Assembly: GCA_029990175.1 (NCBI GenBank)
Contig: JARKIP010000685.1
Location: forward strand, 119,065-183,064
Reading direction: 5' to 3'
Source of the DNA: Petunia secreta
Lineage: Eukaryota > Streptophyta > Magnoliopsida > Solanales > Solanaceae
DNA: 64,000 bases
Below the pieces are notes generated by a model that had not been told where the DNA came from, did not search any database, and saw only the letters and a list, made by a program, of their open reading frames with translations. The position numbers and the translations under genes were made by a program. Position 1 is the first letter of the stretch, and each line of letters starts with the position of its first letter. This document shows, piece after piece, positions 32,401-43,850 of this stretch.

Positions 32401-35400
32401 TACATGAAATGCAAGTTTAGTGACACATCTGATGAGTCAGATATGAAAGTAAGGTTGGATTCTCAAGTCATTCCCTAGAAAGAAAGCTTCAATATCTTGG
32501 CTCAATTCTCCAAGGTAATGGAGAAATTGATGATGATGTCACACACGGTATAGGAATTGGTTGGATGAAGTGGAGGCTTGCTTCCAGTATTCTATGTGAT
32601 AAAAGAGTGCCGTATAGGCGCAAAGGCAAATTCTATAGATCTAGTCGTCGTGAGATCAGCTATGGTGTATGGAGCAGAGTGTTGGCCAGTTAAGAAATCA
32701 CACACCAGAAGATGAGCGTGGTAGAAATGAGAATGCTTAGATGGATGTGTGGGCATACTAGGTTGGATAAGATTAGGAATGGAGTCATTCGTGACAATGT
32801 GGGCATGGCTTCAGTGTCAGAGAAGATTCGAGAAACAAGGTTGCGCTGTTTTGCACACGTGAAAAGGAGGAGTACAGATGCTCCTATAAGGAGGTGTGAG
32901 AGAATGTCAGGGTTGGGTGTACAGAGAGGTAGAAGTAGACCGTAGAAGAACTGGGCTGAAATGATTAGATAGGACATGGCCCAGATCTAAATCACCGAGT
33001 ACATGACCCTAGATATGAAAGCATAGAGGTCGAGGATTGGGGTAGAAGGTTAGGTAGTGGTCGAGTGTCTTTTATCTTATTAGATGTAGTATTATGCCTA
33101 TTTAAACTACTTGCATCTTAGTCTTCGCCTTTATTTTTACTGTTGTTATCTATTTATTTTTTTGATATGCCTTAGTTGATATTTCTGTCTTTATTTTCAA
33201 ACATATTTGCAAAATATTTTCTCTAGCCTAGGGTCTTTCGGAAACAGCCTCTTCATCTTAGTAGGGGTAAAATCTGCGTATATCTCACCCTCCCAGACCC
33301 CACGTGTAGACTATACTGGTATGTTGTTGTTGTTGTTGTTGTACATAATTAAAAAATAAAATTGAGTAAATTTCAAAATCATATGCTCATTGCATGCAAA
33401 TGTTTTTGCATGCTAATACTAAAAAAAAAAATTTTGAAAATAGTGGTAGATTATATAAAAAGTTCCAAAATATCATATCTTTACACTTAAATGAATTTTA
33501 AGTATTAATTTCATTTGTGGTAATCAAGTGTATTACGTACTATAGGTGGAGTCTGAGGTGAGGGTGAGATGTCTGCAGACCTTATCCCTACCTCGAGTGA
33601 GATAGAGATGTTGTTTTCGATTGACCATAGAGAATAAGATAGAAAGTAAGTTGAGAAAATGTACTCTTTGAAAAAACATGAAAAAATCCTCTTAATTTTT
33701 TTTCAAAAACCCATTTTCAAAGAATTCCCAAAAAACTTAACATTTTTATAGACAAACAAGTTTTTGGCTATAAATTGTGAAAAAAGAGAAGTTTTTTTAA
33801 TGGATAAACAGCTCCTTAGTGCACTTAATACTAAAATAATAATCATAAAAAATGATGTCATATTTTGTAATAATTTCATAAAAAGATTATATCATTTGTA
33901 ATATTAATAAACTTAAATTACTATAATAAGATATGTTATTATTTAAATTATAGGTAGAAAATCTCGGTTAAAAATTATATAATATAAAAAATGTATCACA
34001 TAAATAATGTCAAAGGCAAAATTGATATTGTATATGCTAAAGGAGGGAAGAATGACTATTTTTTATAGTTGAAGAGGAGTTCGATTTTAGGAGTAAAATT
34101 GGGGGTGTAAACGATTTCGCCCATTAATTATATATTCAAAGAGTCTGCTCCCACAAGGAGAAATCTATAAATCTACTGAACTGATTTTACATGAATACCT
34201 TCATTATATTCAAGCATGTACATACCTGTAAGCTGATTTCGAGATATTGAAGGAATTCACGTCATACGACTCGATGTAGCGTCTATGTTCGGCCTGAGCA
34301 AGGGTTGCATTGGAGTTCCTTAAAGCGCGTTCTACCTGATAATATTTTTCAAGATTATTGCTATGTTTGTTCCTCGGATGCAACAATGATTTAGTACATA
34401 GAAATTGAATTATACAACTAATTATTACTCTTCCGTCTCACGAAGGATGTCATAGTTGGATTTGTATTGAAATTTAAGAAAGAAAATAGTACTTTTGAAA
34501 ATAGTACGAGAAATTTGTCACTACTGAGAGATATTTATGTGACTATAAATAATCTCACAAAGGATAAAATGAAAAGTTAAAAATTAAAGTGCTTTGAAAT
34601 CTAGAGTTGTGTCCTTTTTTTTTAACTGACTAATGAAGAAGTTGTATTATCTTTTCTGGTATAGAGGGACTGCCTCATTTTGGGACATCCTATCAAGAGT
34701 ATTTTTGTTAAGCAATTCCTGCTGGATATAAGCTTTTGTCCAAGTACTTATTGCATCCAGAATACGATCTTTCTCATCAACGGCCAACTGTGAAGCTTTG
34801 TGGAGCTCAAGAACTGTAGCATCACTTCCACGTTGTCCATTCGATGAATAAATGAAATGTTCTTGATCAATAAATCCTGCTAGATCTTCTGCAAAAGGTT
34901 AGCATATTAATCAGCTACACCTCTAGTCATATGCGCGCATATTCTTTTGGTGAGTCCTCCTTCCTTTTCACACGATGATTTGAAAGAAACGGGGACTTTC
35001 AAAACTACTTAAGTTAGCAAAATATTTGAGCCCCAAAACGAAGAATCCAGCCCAGCTCCTTTTTTAACCCAACCTATCCCAACCTCCCTTACATCCCTTA
35101 CTGGACCGATTGGGATTGAGCATTTACCGGACAGTGCGGTTCAAGTTGTAAAAATTTCACCCACAGGTGACTTTTGCCATTGGTATTTTGTTTAAAGTCA
35201 TTTTTTTTATTAGTTTTACATAAAATTGGAACTTCAATCTTTGTAAGTTGAAATTTAAACCTTGTGGGTTGAACTTCATGCCTAAGTTATGAAGTTCAAC
35301 TTCAATCCATAAGGGCTGAACTTTTAAACATAGATGCGTAAACTTCAACCTTTGTGGGCGGAAGTTGAACATCAACCCTTATGGTGGGGTGAAGTTGAAC

Positions 35401-38400
35401 TTCAACCCTTGTGGGCTGAACTTGTGTTAAATTCAATAGAAAATTTTGATGCGTAGCCATTTTTGGACGCGCTCCAGAAATTTTATCCACCGTTTCAAAA
35501 CTAATTGAGAAATAGCCAAAAATTCGCGTGCGCACACTTACACTCCATTTGTATTGGAAAACATCACAGACTAGTCTCATAACAAATTATTAGGCTTTGA
35601 ACAAGTTTTGTTCAAAGCTCCATTATTTTGTTATGAGACTTTATGTATAAAGCTTCATTCTCATAACAAAATACTGAGGCTTTGAACAAGTTTTGTTCAC
35701 AGGCCCATTATTTTGTTATGAGACTTTATCCCATAACAAAATAATGAGATTTATCCCATAAAAAAGGTCCCATTATTTGGTTATGGATTGAAGCTTTATA
35801 TATAAAGTGAACTAACATGTTCAAAGGTCTCATTATTTTGTTATGGGACTTTTATATATAAAGCTTCAGTCCCATAACAAAATACTGGAGCTATTTTATA
35901 TTGGGGTTAGTTTACAAAACTTGTTCAAAGCCCCAGTATTTTATACTGAGATTTGTCTGGAAGTGGCTATTTCTCAACAAATTTATTTTTTACGGCTACA
36001 AATCAATTAACGCGTGTCAAACAGGCCCTACGCGAAATTTTTACAAATTCAACCCACAAAGAATGAAAATACAAAAAGTGGTCTCTCATGTAAAATTAAT
36101 AAAAAAAGTAACCTCAAATAAAAGATTACTGTCAAAAGTGGCATCTCATGCACTTTTCTAGTTCAGATTTGAATGTGGCCCAGTTGACATCCTTATGTTA
36201 CCGTAGAAAAAGAGAAGTTTAATTCAAATTTAGAAAGTAGTCAATTTTTCGGTAGCCAACTTATAAAAAGAATATAGGATCACGTGAACCGGAACAGAGC
36301 AACAAACCAGAGGAAACTTCATAGCTACCCATCCTTAGAAGTCGAAATGCCACAGCACAACAAGCAACATCTGAAAATGTTTCTTCATCCTTTTGCTCCC
36401 AAAGCCTATATGTTCACTTCAATCATGATCACTAGCTGGTTGCAAAAGAGGTACAGTATGAATCACGATGATATATATAATTGAAAGTCACCTGTATGTT
36501 TCATCTAGAACACTTTTGATTTCTCTTTCGAAATGTCCGTCTATTCCCAAATTTTGTAGCGTATCCACCATTTGCAGACGTGTATGTGTTGTAGTAGGAT
36601 AAATAGTCGGAACTATGTAAGCATCAAAGATATATACAATAACCAAATATTAGTGAAAGGAAGAGTTAAATAGCATCACGCGTAACTGTACTTGAATAAT
36701 TTTACAGGTGATCGGAGATTTAAATTAACTTTTGGGTTCACCTATCTTTTGAGGTGCTATCATTTATAATTGTTGAGTACACTGAAACCAACAACTAGCT
36801 TCTACTTTTAGGTGTGCTGTAGTGCATCTCCAAGCTACTTGGCCTGGTAATAGGAATAAGTAACACGTCACCAATCTATCATCTTCATGGTAGCTCATCC
36901 CCGAGCGAACCAAATTCTTTGATATTATCTGTTGGACTAAACCACTCCTAAAATATTTTTAACATAGTGTGATCATTGCAGACTCTTTTTTTCAAGAGTT
37001 ACACGACTTTTCCAAATGGCCTCAACATTAAGAGTATTCTCACATCTTATATGTAACTTGTGTTTCATTTCAAAAACTTCTTCTATTCTATATTGTATAG
37101 CATAATTTAATTTGGATTGAAATTTAACAAAATAAGAAAAACTTTGAAGTTTGTAGTTTCAAATAAAGTATAGATATTTGTGTAGCCATATATCATTTCA
37201 ATAAAATAAAGTGAAAAATTTGAAAGTAATATATTTCTAAATTTGTATGTCATCCTTTTTAAAAAGGAGGGACTATCAATATATGGCTTTTGTTCGCACA
37301 TTCCATAATGCTTCACAACGAATCTAATAATTTCACTTTGTGTGGGTTTTAGTTAGAAAAATTGTTTTAAAAGTGTATATGATTTCGTATTGGCTTAATA
37401 CATAATGTCCTCCATATTTGACATGATATTCCTTTGACACACCCGTCCTTTACATACCAATATTTGCAAACGTATTTTTAAAATATGAATGAAGTTAGAA
37501 AAATTACTTCATGTTGGGTTTTTAGATTTTTTTTCTTTTTATGTGGATAAATAATCACCCATTTCTGGACCAGTCCACTTGTACAATAAGCGCACTATTT
37601 TTCAAACATATAAAATGTTTCTCTAGATCTGATTTTGGACACAATACACAATAGTGAACTCAACGGCCATAGTAAGAGAAAATAGAGAGTAAAGGTGCAG
37701 ATTTTTATGCACATAGTTGCAAACTTTAAAATACGATTCATGTTTCGTTCCTAATTCGATTGAGCTGATTTTTGAGTACTTGTTTCTCTCATGTTGATCC
37801 ATGATTGGGAACTGACAAAGGTTGATTTGGAGTTCCATAGCCCCAGATTTTGGCTCATGAACAGTAGCTGCATTTTGGTAAATTACTCATTTTTTCCTCT
37901 AATTTTGTTGGTTTGTTACTTTATATTTATTGTTGTTTATTGTTTGACACTTGTTTGGTAGCCATTTGAAGAATATTTGTAACTCTTGTTGATTGATTAG
38001 TGGAGTTTTTGTGGACCGAGATCCTGTGATTTTTTCCGCTTCATATTGAAGGGGGTTTTCCATGTAAAATTTGATTTCTGTTGTATTTGATTATTTTGTT
38101 TGCCTTGCTATTTATTAGTGGTTGTTGTTGCAGCCCAGATTTCCATTTTCCAGCATTTAGAGCCCGTTTGGATGAGCTTATTTTAAGTAGTTTATTAGCC
38201 TAAAATGGCTTATAAGTCACTTCTAACTTCTCATTTTTAGATTTTTTTAGGAATTTTTACCCCACATAACCATTCCCAATCCTTATACACTTTTTGTAAC
38301 CATATTTTGTCCTTTTTTTCTTTTCCTAGCATATTTATTAAATATAATTTGATGATATAAATATTTAAAAAATATAGGACAAATATATATGTGTATAGAA

Positions 38401-40247
38401 GGTATATATACAAAATATCAATCTATTATATTTGATATTTTAATTATAAATTAAATTTTAAATATAAATGTTGTGGCTATATTATGTTAGTGCTAAATGA
38501 CTTGTCAATATGAAATATTGTGGGCTATTTACGTGGAAATCCCATTTTTTTAAGCGCATAGGGGCTTATAAGCCCATTAATTTTTGAGTTACCAAAGATT
38601 TACTAATAGACTTATAAGCTTATAAGCCATTTTTAAATTCACCTAAACGGGATTTTAATTTGTTCCTCGTGTTCAATTAGTGTGAGAAATTTTTGATTTT
38701 GGTATATCTTCCGCTTTACCTCATCGTGAAATTTTGATATTGCTTGTTTTCTTCCGGGGACGATGAAGTGAGAGAAAACAAAGATATTAAGTGACTTAAA
38801 TTCCACGTAAGAATGTTTTGTATACCAATAATGCGCAAAACATTAAATTCTGATCATTAATCTTATGCTAGCATAACCATTAAACTCGAAAAAGGAAAAG
38901 GTCGAAAATGTTCTTCTTCTTCGTTGATTAAAAAGCTAGACACAGCTCAATATTCCAGATGGTTATTATATGTACATACCCCAATTTTTGTGCTGATCCA
39001 AGATTGAATTTATGTATCCAAGGCATTTTTCGTCATGGTAATCATGGTAAATTAAAGCAGCTGCAGTAGTGGCTGGTGAGTTGAAGAATGATCCATTCTG
39101 CTTTTGATAAGCCATTACCTCTTCCCAGTTACATAATTCCCCTAGGCCTTCAGCATAATATGCGAGATTTGATGTAAACTCCTTGATATCATTTCGTAAC
39201 ATTCTGGTTTATGGAAAGATTATAAGATTATAACTTAAAGATTATAACTTAAAAGGCCAATGAACTTATCCCGAAGGCTATTTCCCATATGTGCTACAAG
39301 TTTTTATTTTTTTATTTTTAAATTTTGTGCATAGCCAGAGACTATTATATAAAATGAACCAGAGAGAGTATATTGTGATGTTATTATTCGTAAGATACAA
39401 AGTAGTAGCAAAGACATCATCATAAATAAAGGTAAGGGACGTCTTGATCCCAACATACCTTTCAATAGAATCTCGTTTGTAAAGCAACATATTTACTACG
39501 CCTTGGTCAAATGGCACATTCAGGTTGAACTCCCCTGCATACTTAATCATGCTAGGAAATATTAAATCGAATCCAAGTGGTGAAATTTGATCCTTATTAT
39601 CAATTGACCAACTATGTCTCCCTATAAAGTCGAGGCCTGAAATTGAAGAATAAACAAATATATAACAATTATTTATAATAATACTCTTTTTAGGTGTTTT
39701 TTATCGGTAGTACGAGTTATATTTTTTTTTTTTAAAAGGTAAATTTTGATATAGTGTCTCGGTCAATAACAAATATGGTTACTAAGTTTAAGATTATAGT
39801 GCTGTAATATATATTTTGTCATATTAGTACGTGCTATTAGACTAAAATCACAAAACTATATTCTTTGTCACAAGGAAAATAACTGAATTATATTTGTATA
39901 ACTCTAAATATACAAATGACCGTAAGGCCAAATTCTGGCCTAAATGAAAACAACTTACCTCTTTGGACTAGCTTGTCCCCAATTCCCCATTTGGACAGAG
40001 CAAGCAAACATGCTAAGGTGGAAGAAAGTGAGTCTTTCACGAGAAGTGGATGAGTAGGACTCAAACCCCAAGATCCATCTTTACTCTGATTTTCAAGAAT
40101 CCAATCCAGGCACTGAGGAAAACAAGGCTGCTTTGGATAATGTCTTGAAGGGACCATGGCCACCCATGCAGTGTCATAGGCTGAAGGAGATACCTCTATC
40201 TTCCCAAACATTTCTCTTATTCTCTCCTTCCTCTCTTTCTGATCACT
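29456..40247 (-). CDS. Kaurene synthase-like class I diterpene synthase (abienol/kaurene synthase type), exons 2-13
   Basis: A class I diterpene synthase ionises a copalyl-type diphosphate to make a labdane or kaurane diterpene, normally in plastids. Exons: 39959-40247, 39459-39636, 38980-39203, 36492-36612, 36308-36405, 34674-34888, 34226-34335, 31343-31441, 31020-31235, 30779-30920, 30044-30289 and 29456-29761. They sum to 2244 nt with matching phases, giving 747 residues and no internal stop. Residues 12-26 or so hold SPSAYDTAWVAMVPS. The alpha domain has DWFFD (496-500) in place of DDxxD, and an intact NDIQTYERE (N640, T644, E648). No class II DxDD box is expected or seen. The transit-peptide exon was not found upstream of 40247, where a SINE and a Sirevirus lie. 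All introns are GT-AG except the one after exon 7, whose donor reads GAG|GCAGTC. From memory the closest known relative is tobacco cis-abienol synthase; kaurene synthase paralogue is the alternative. Product unknown. Confidence 0.88.
30041..30061 (-). other. NSE/DTE metal-binding motif spanning the exon 12/13 junction
   Basis: Exon 12 ends NDIQTYE at 30044 before GTATTC. Exon 13 begins REKEE at 29761 after TTACAG. The joined motif N-D-x-x-T-x-x-x-E has all three magnesium ligands (N640, T644, E648). Confidence 0.85.
31070..31084 (-). other. Altered aspartate-rich motif: DWFFD instead of DDFFD
   Basis: On the minus strand the codons are GAT TGG TTT TTC GAC, in the context SVVDWFFDNLVSQEELVNLI. 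The family consensus here is VVDDFFD. The second Asp codon is TGG (31079-31081). Going from GAT or GAC to TGG needs three base changes, so a single read error does not explain it. Confidence 0.9.
32005..33341 (+). mobile_element. RTE-clade LINE, 5'-truncated, in an intron of the diterpene synthase gene
   Basis: Starting at ATGGTGTTCATCGACTTAGA, the plus strand encodes decayed RTE reverse transcriptase: MVFIDLEKVYDKVPREILW, IYEGAKTQVRTVGRDSENF, ALVMDELTRSIQGEV, and the catalytic box MLFADDIILMEE (about 32280). Then come the C-terminal RMLRWMCGHTRLDKIRN and FAHVKRRSTDAPIRRCE segments. It ends in (TTG)n at 33321-33341, the usual tail of plant RTE elements, rather than poly(A). It lies in the intron between exons 8 and 9 in antisense orientation to the gene. 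Confidence 0.85.
33342..34225. other. Remainder of intron 8
   Basis: AT-rich intron sequence with no recognised element end. Confidence 0.35.
35146..36165. mobile_element. Inverted-repeat element with palindromic internal array, in intron 6
   Basis: The flanks are imperfect inverted repeats of roughly 100 bp: the left GTGACTTTTGCCATTGGTAT with TTATTAGTTTTACAT pairs with the inverse of the right GCCACTTTTGACAGTAATCT and TTATTAATTTTACAT. The interior has two parts: (i) AAGTTGAACTTCAACC-type palindromic units (35225-35425), and (ii) CCCATAACAAAATAATG / CATTATTTTGTTATGGG units separated by self-complementary GAACAAGTTTTGTTC arms (35560-35945). Part (ii) also occurs at 14740-14940. No coding capacity; probably a non-autonomous DNA element. 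Confidence 0.55.
38159..38656. mobile_element. MITE in intron 4
   Basis: Left end AGCCCGTTTGGATGAGCTTA pairs with the inverse of the right end (TCCCGTTTAGGTGAATTTAA). Inner text shares CTTATAAGCCA words in both orientations. It is absent from the truncated copy's intron 4, so it was inserted after the duplication. Confidence 0.55.
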
Positions 40248-40390
40248 CTGCAACCGTTAATCCAACATTCATCTTTGGTTATGGAAAGAAAAATACAGTA
40301 GCATTTTTTATGTAAATCAGATCTTCAGGTAAAAAGAAAACAATTTTTCGTTGTTGAACAATGTCTTAATTAGACTATATTACATTAATA

Positions 40391-40560
40391 TGGTATCAAA
40401 CAGAAGTTTTAGGTTTCAATCTCGTCACTCTATACCTAGACTTTCATGTTCGTGAAGAATCAAGATAATGAGACTCGCATGTGAGGGGGTTAAAAATATT
40501 ATTATAGGTATTAAACGTATATCTCTAACAACTTAAACTTTTAAGACGTGATTGTCACAC
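40391..40560 (+). mobile_element. tRNA-type SINE in intron 1
   Basis: It starts TGGTATCAAACAGAAG (A-box-like), with GGTTTCAATCTCGTC as a decayed B box. Then come GAGACTCGCATGTGAGGGGG and TCTCTAACAACTTAAACTTT, the body and tail of a common Solanaceae SINE as I remember it. The truncated copy has the same SINE at the same site. Confidence 0.6.
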
Positions 40561-40806
40561 AAGGTTCAGTACAAATTGTGTGTGAATAACAATACACCAT
40601 CTATGATAACGGAATTATGAGGCCAGTTGGCGAAGGTTAAACTTACTCTACAAGCTAACGGGCACTGAGGATATATGTCCACTCAATAAGCCACAACCGC
40701 TCATCAGGCATGGGCCTAGAGTCGAAGGACGCATACCCTGTCGCCTTGTAAGTTTTAGCCTTCTAGTTAGATTTTACTTCGTATAACCCGCCTCTTATAA
40801 CAAGCA

Positions 40807-41741
40807 TGTTGAAGCATAGGTTTTGATGCTTGACAAAGGACCTGGTGTTGAGTGAACATAGAAAAAGTTTCACAGTTGGAGTTGATGATGAAGTTGTTGA
40901 ATTGAAGTTTGAGTCTGAGTCAAAAAAGGAAAAGACAGCAGCTGAAGACAAAGTCCCAATCTAAGTTGAAGATGGAGAAGCTAAGAAGTGGCGCTGGAAA
41001 GAGGTTTCCTAGGCGGCAAAGGATTGAAGATTTAGGCAAAACAACTTAGCTTTCAAATGAGGAAATATTGTAAACCTTGTTAGGAACGGAATCCAAATTA
41101 GAAAATGAGTTCAAAGCTAAATTGAAATAGGCTTATGTGAACTCTATAAATACAAGTTGTTTTGTCCTTGATGATTTACGTACTGAAGAATTCTCAACAA
41201 AGCAAATCGAGAGCAGTTATTTTGTGAGAGCTATTGTGTGCAAGAGCAGAAGTAAGGAAACAGAACCAGACGGAGTTGAAGTTCCATAGTTAGTCTGTTT
41301 GTCTAGATTTTTTGTCATAGGGATCGAGCTGTAATTTTATTAGCTTGTTAAGAAGCACTGAAATAGAATACTTTTTTGTAGGAAGTTTCAACCTTGTAAG
41401 CTAGAGTGTGGCTTGTAAGGTTCTAGGTAGTAAGAGGGTTAGTTCCATGGTTATAGAGTTGTAACCTAAAATTTGCTCAGTTTTCCATAGTGGAAGAGTT
41501 TAAATCCTAAAAGTTTGTGTCATGGTCTTTTATCCCTTGAGCAAGGATTTTTCCACGCAAAAATCTCTATCTATTTACATTTCGCAATTACTTAAGTTTT
41601 TGAGATAGATAGAACTCATTGAGAACTTGGTTTTTCGTGAGTAACTTAACATTACAGAAAGTAAGATTTAGGAGTTCGAAAATTGGGTAAGGACACTATT
41701 CACTCTTCCCTCCCCCCATCCCTCTAGTGTCTACGGGTGCA
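40807..41741 (+). repeat. 5' LTR of the second Sirevirus-type element
   Basis: It starts TGTTGAAGCATAGGTTTTGA and ends CTCTAGTGTCTACGGGTGCA, matching the start and end of the LTR at 17834-18728 (opposite strand). CTATAAATAC near 41150 is a candidate TATA box. A decayed tRNA-iMet-type primer-binding site (TAGTATCACAG) lies at 41756. Confidence 0.65.
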
Positions 41742-41812
41742 CCAAGTGCAGCAAGTAGTATCACAGTAAGTTCTCTCAAATAAAGATTAACATATTGAGA
41801 AGAATTTGAATC

Positions 41813-43850
41813 ATGAGTGAACTACCGATCATAACCGAACGACAATCCACTAACAGGTCTCCTCAGTTCAACGGTCAGTACTATGGATGGTGGAAAGGTA
41901 GAATGGAAGACTACATTCAAGCTGCAGACTATCATCTCTACATCATTACATCTGAAGGACATATTATTCCTACCAAAACTATTGGTCAAGGAGTGGCTCA
42001 ATAGACAGTTCCAAAAAAAAATCTGAATGTACTGATGTTTACTTCAGGATGGTTGAAAAGAACGCTAAAGCTAAGAGGCTCATCATATATGGACTTGGTC
42101 CTGATGAATACAACACAGTTTCTTCATACAATACTGACAAAGAAATTTTGGATGCGCTACAAGTTGCTCATGCAGGAACATCACAGGTCAAAGTCTAGAA
42201 TGCAGTTGCTGAAGAGGAAGTTCAAGTTGTTTGCTATTGGAGAAAATGGAATCAATCCAAGATATGATGAACATGTTCACTATCATAACCAATGAGATGA
42301 AGTCGGTGGGTATGGTTCTTACAAATGAAGAATTGGTGGAAAAGGTCATTATGATTCTCCTTGATTCTCGGGAATCTAAAGTAATAGCCATCATCGAGTC
42401 GAAAGACCTAGAAAATATTCAGTAGGATGAACTTGTTTGTAGCTTGAAGACTCATGAGCTAATGAAACAGTCAAGGATCAAGGTAGAACCTAAGAAGGAA
42501 AAGAACCTGGCATTGGAAGCCACTAGAGGTTCTAAATCTGGGTACTCTAAGCAAGAAGCAGCCCTGGTGAATGTTGTTAGAAAGTCGCTAAGTCTTGAGA
42601 AGAAAGAGGCTAGAAGATCCACCATGGCAACTTCTGCCAAAAAGAGCATTGTTGATAACCCAGACTACTCATGCTGTTTCAAGTGTAACAAGAAGGTTCA
42701 TGATGTGAAAGATTGTCCTATATGAGAAATTTAGTGGAAAAAGAATGGTGCTACAAAGAAGAGTGAACCAAAGAAAACTAAGCGGCCACCTAATTTCAGA
42801 GTCATAAGGAAGAAGAAGAAGGAAGCATTCATTGCAACGTAAGGACCATCTGAAAGCGAAAATGACCTAAAAGCAGAATCTAAAGATGACTCTCTACTGG
42901 CTTGGATTGCTCTTGGCAAAGAGGACTTCACTGATGATCAACTTGAGGTAAGTCTTGATGACTTGAAATCTAACCTTCATACTTTCGCCCATAGGAAACT
43001 TACTTTGCTCGCACAAACTTTAATAGAAGGATTTGAAACTATAGAGATTGAGAAGGACCAACTTCTCTCTGAGAGGGATCGAGTACTTTTTGAAAAGGAC
43101 CAACTACTCGTGTTTGTGTCTGGTTTTAAAATTGAAATTAAAAACCTAGAAAAAGCTAAATTGAACTTGAAGAAATAATAGCATCTTGTAATGCACAGGT
43201 TCTTGATGAAAAACATAAAGTCTCAGCCTTTGAACTTGACAATCTGAAATTAAAGAAACTAATGCTTGAAGAGCAAAACAAAGTTCCAGCACTTGAACTA
43301 GATAATCTTAAATAGAAGTCAGTAGTTAGTGAAGCTCAAATCAACCTTCAAACTGGGCTTGAAAAGAAAAATGAGGTTCTATATCAAGAAACTAAAAAGA
43401 ACCGGTGTTTCAAGAAAAGGTTGAAAAGGCTAACTATGAACTTACTAGACTCACTAAATAGAACTAGTCTTCTGAAGCCATGAATTGAGTTCTTGATAAT
43501 CACAACATAGGTAAAACAGTCCTAGGACATACGAAACCATTACCTGCTTGGAATTTAAGAATTAAATATGTAGGACTTCCATACAACATGCTCTGTTTCG
43601 TTTGTGGTAAAACTGTACATTATAAAAATGAATGCATGGTTGCTAAAAGGGCAGTAATGAAGAATAAGAAATCTTTTTTACCTTATTCTGCTAGAAAAGA
43701 TCAGATTCATCCATTCTATCATAGGAAGGGACCAAGATTGTCTAGGTTCCTAATACTAACCCGTGGTCTTTTTTTTGCAGGCTGGAGTGGGAAGAAACAA
43801 TCCAAGTTGAATTCTCAAGAGTGGTTGTTCTCCGCGCATGACAGGAGATA
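41813..43850 (+). pseudogene. Gag of the second Sirevirus-type element
   Basis: The frame begins at an ATG (MSELPIITERQS) and shows the copia gag start RSPQFNGQYYGWWKGRMEDYIQA, then stops after 63 residues and continues in other frames. Two CCHC knuckles are visible: CFKCNKKVHDVKDC near 42680 and CFVCGKTVHYKNEC near 43594. The second corresponds to the single knuckle seen in the other element. Between them lies a coiled-coil-like region rich in Glu, Lys and Leu. At least five stops or frame changes rule out a functional product. Confidence 0.8.

Noticed and set aside
34640..34700. MITE inverted end (GGGACTGCCTCATTTTGGGAC) interrupting exon 7
   Set aside because: It looks like a CTCCCTCTGTCCC-type end, but the sequence is in frame with exon 7 and matches the expected protein up to the intron junction. 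No partner end was found.
36284..36484. Plus-strand ORF
   Set aside because: It is the antisense shadow of exon 6 of the diterpene synthase, which has better evidence on the minus strand.
40763..40951. Minus-strand frame rich in Ser/Thr as a transit-peptide exon of the diterpene synthase
   Set aside because: It overlaps the start of a plus-strand Sirevirus LTR whose limits are supported by similarity to the LTR at 17834. The frame has no donor site in the right phase.
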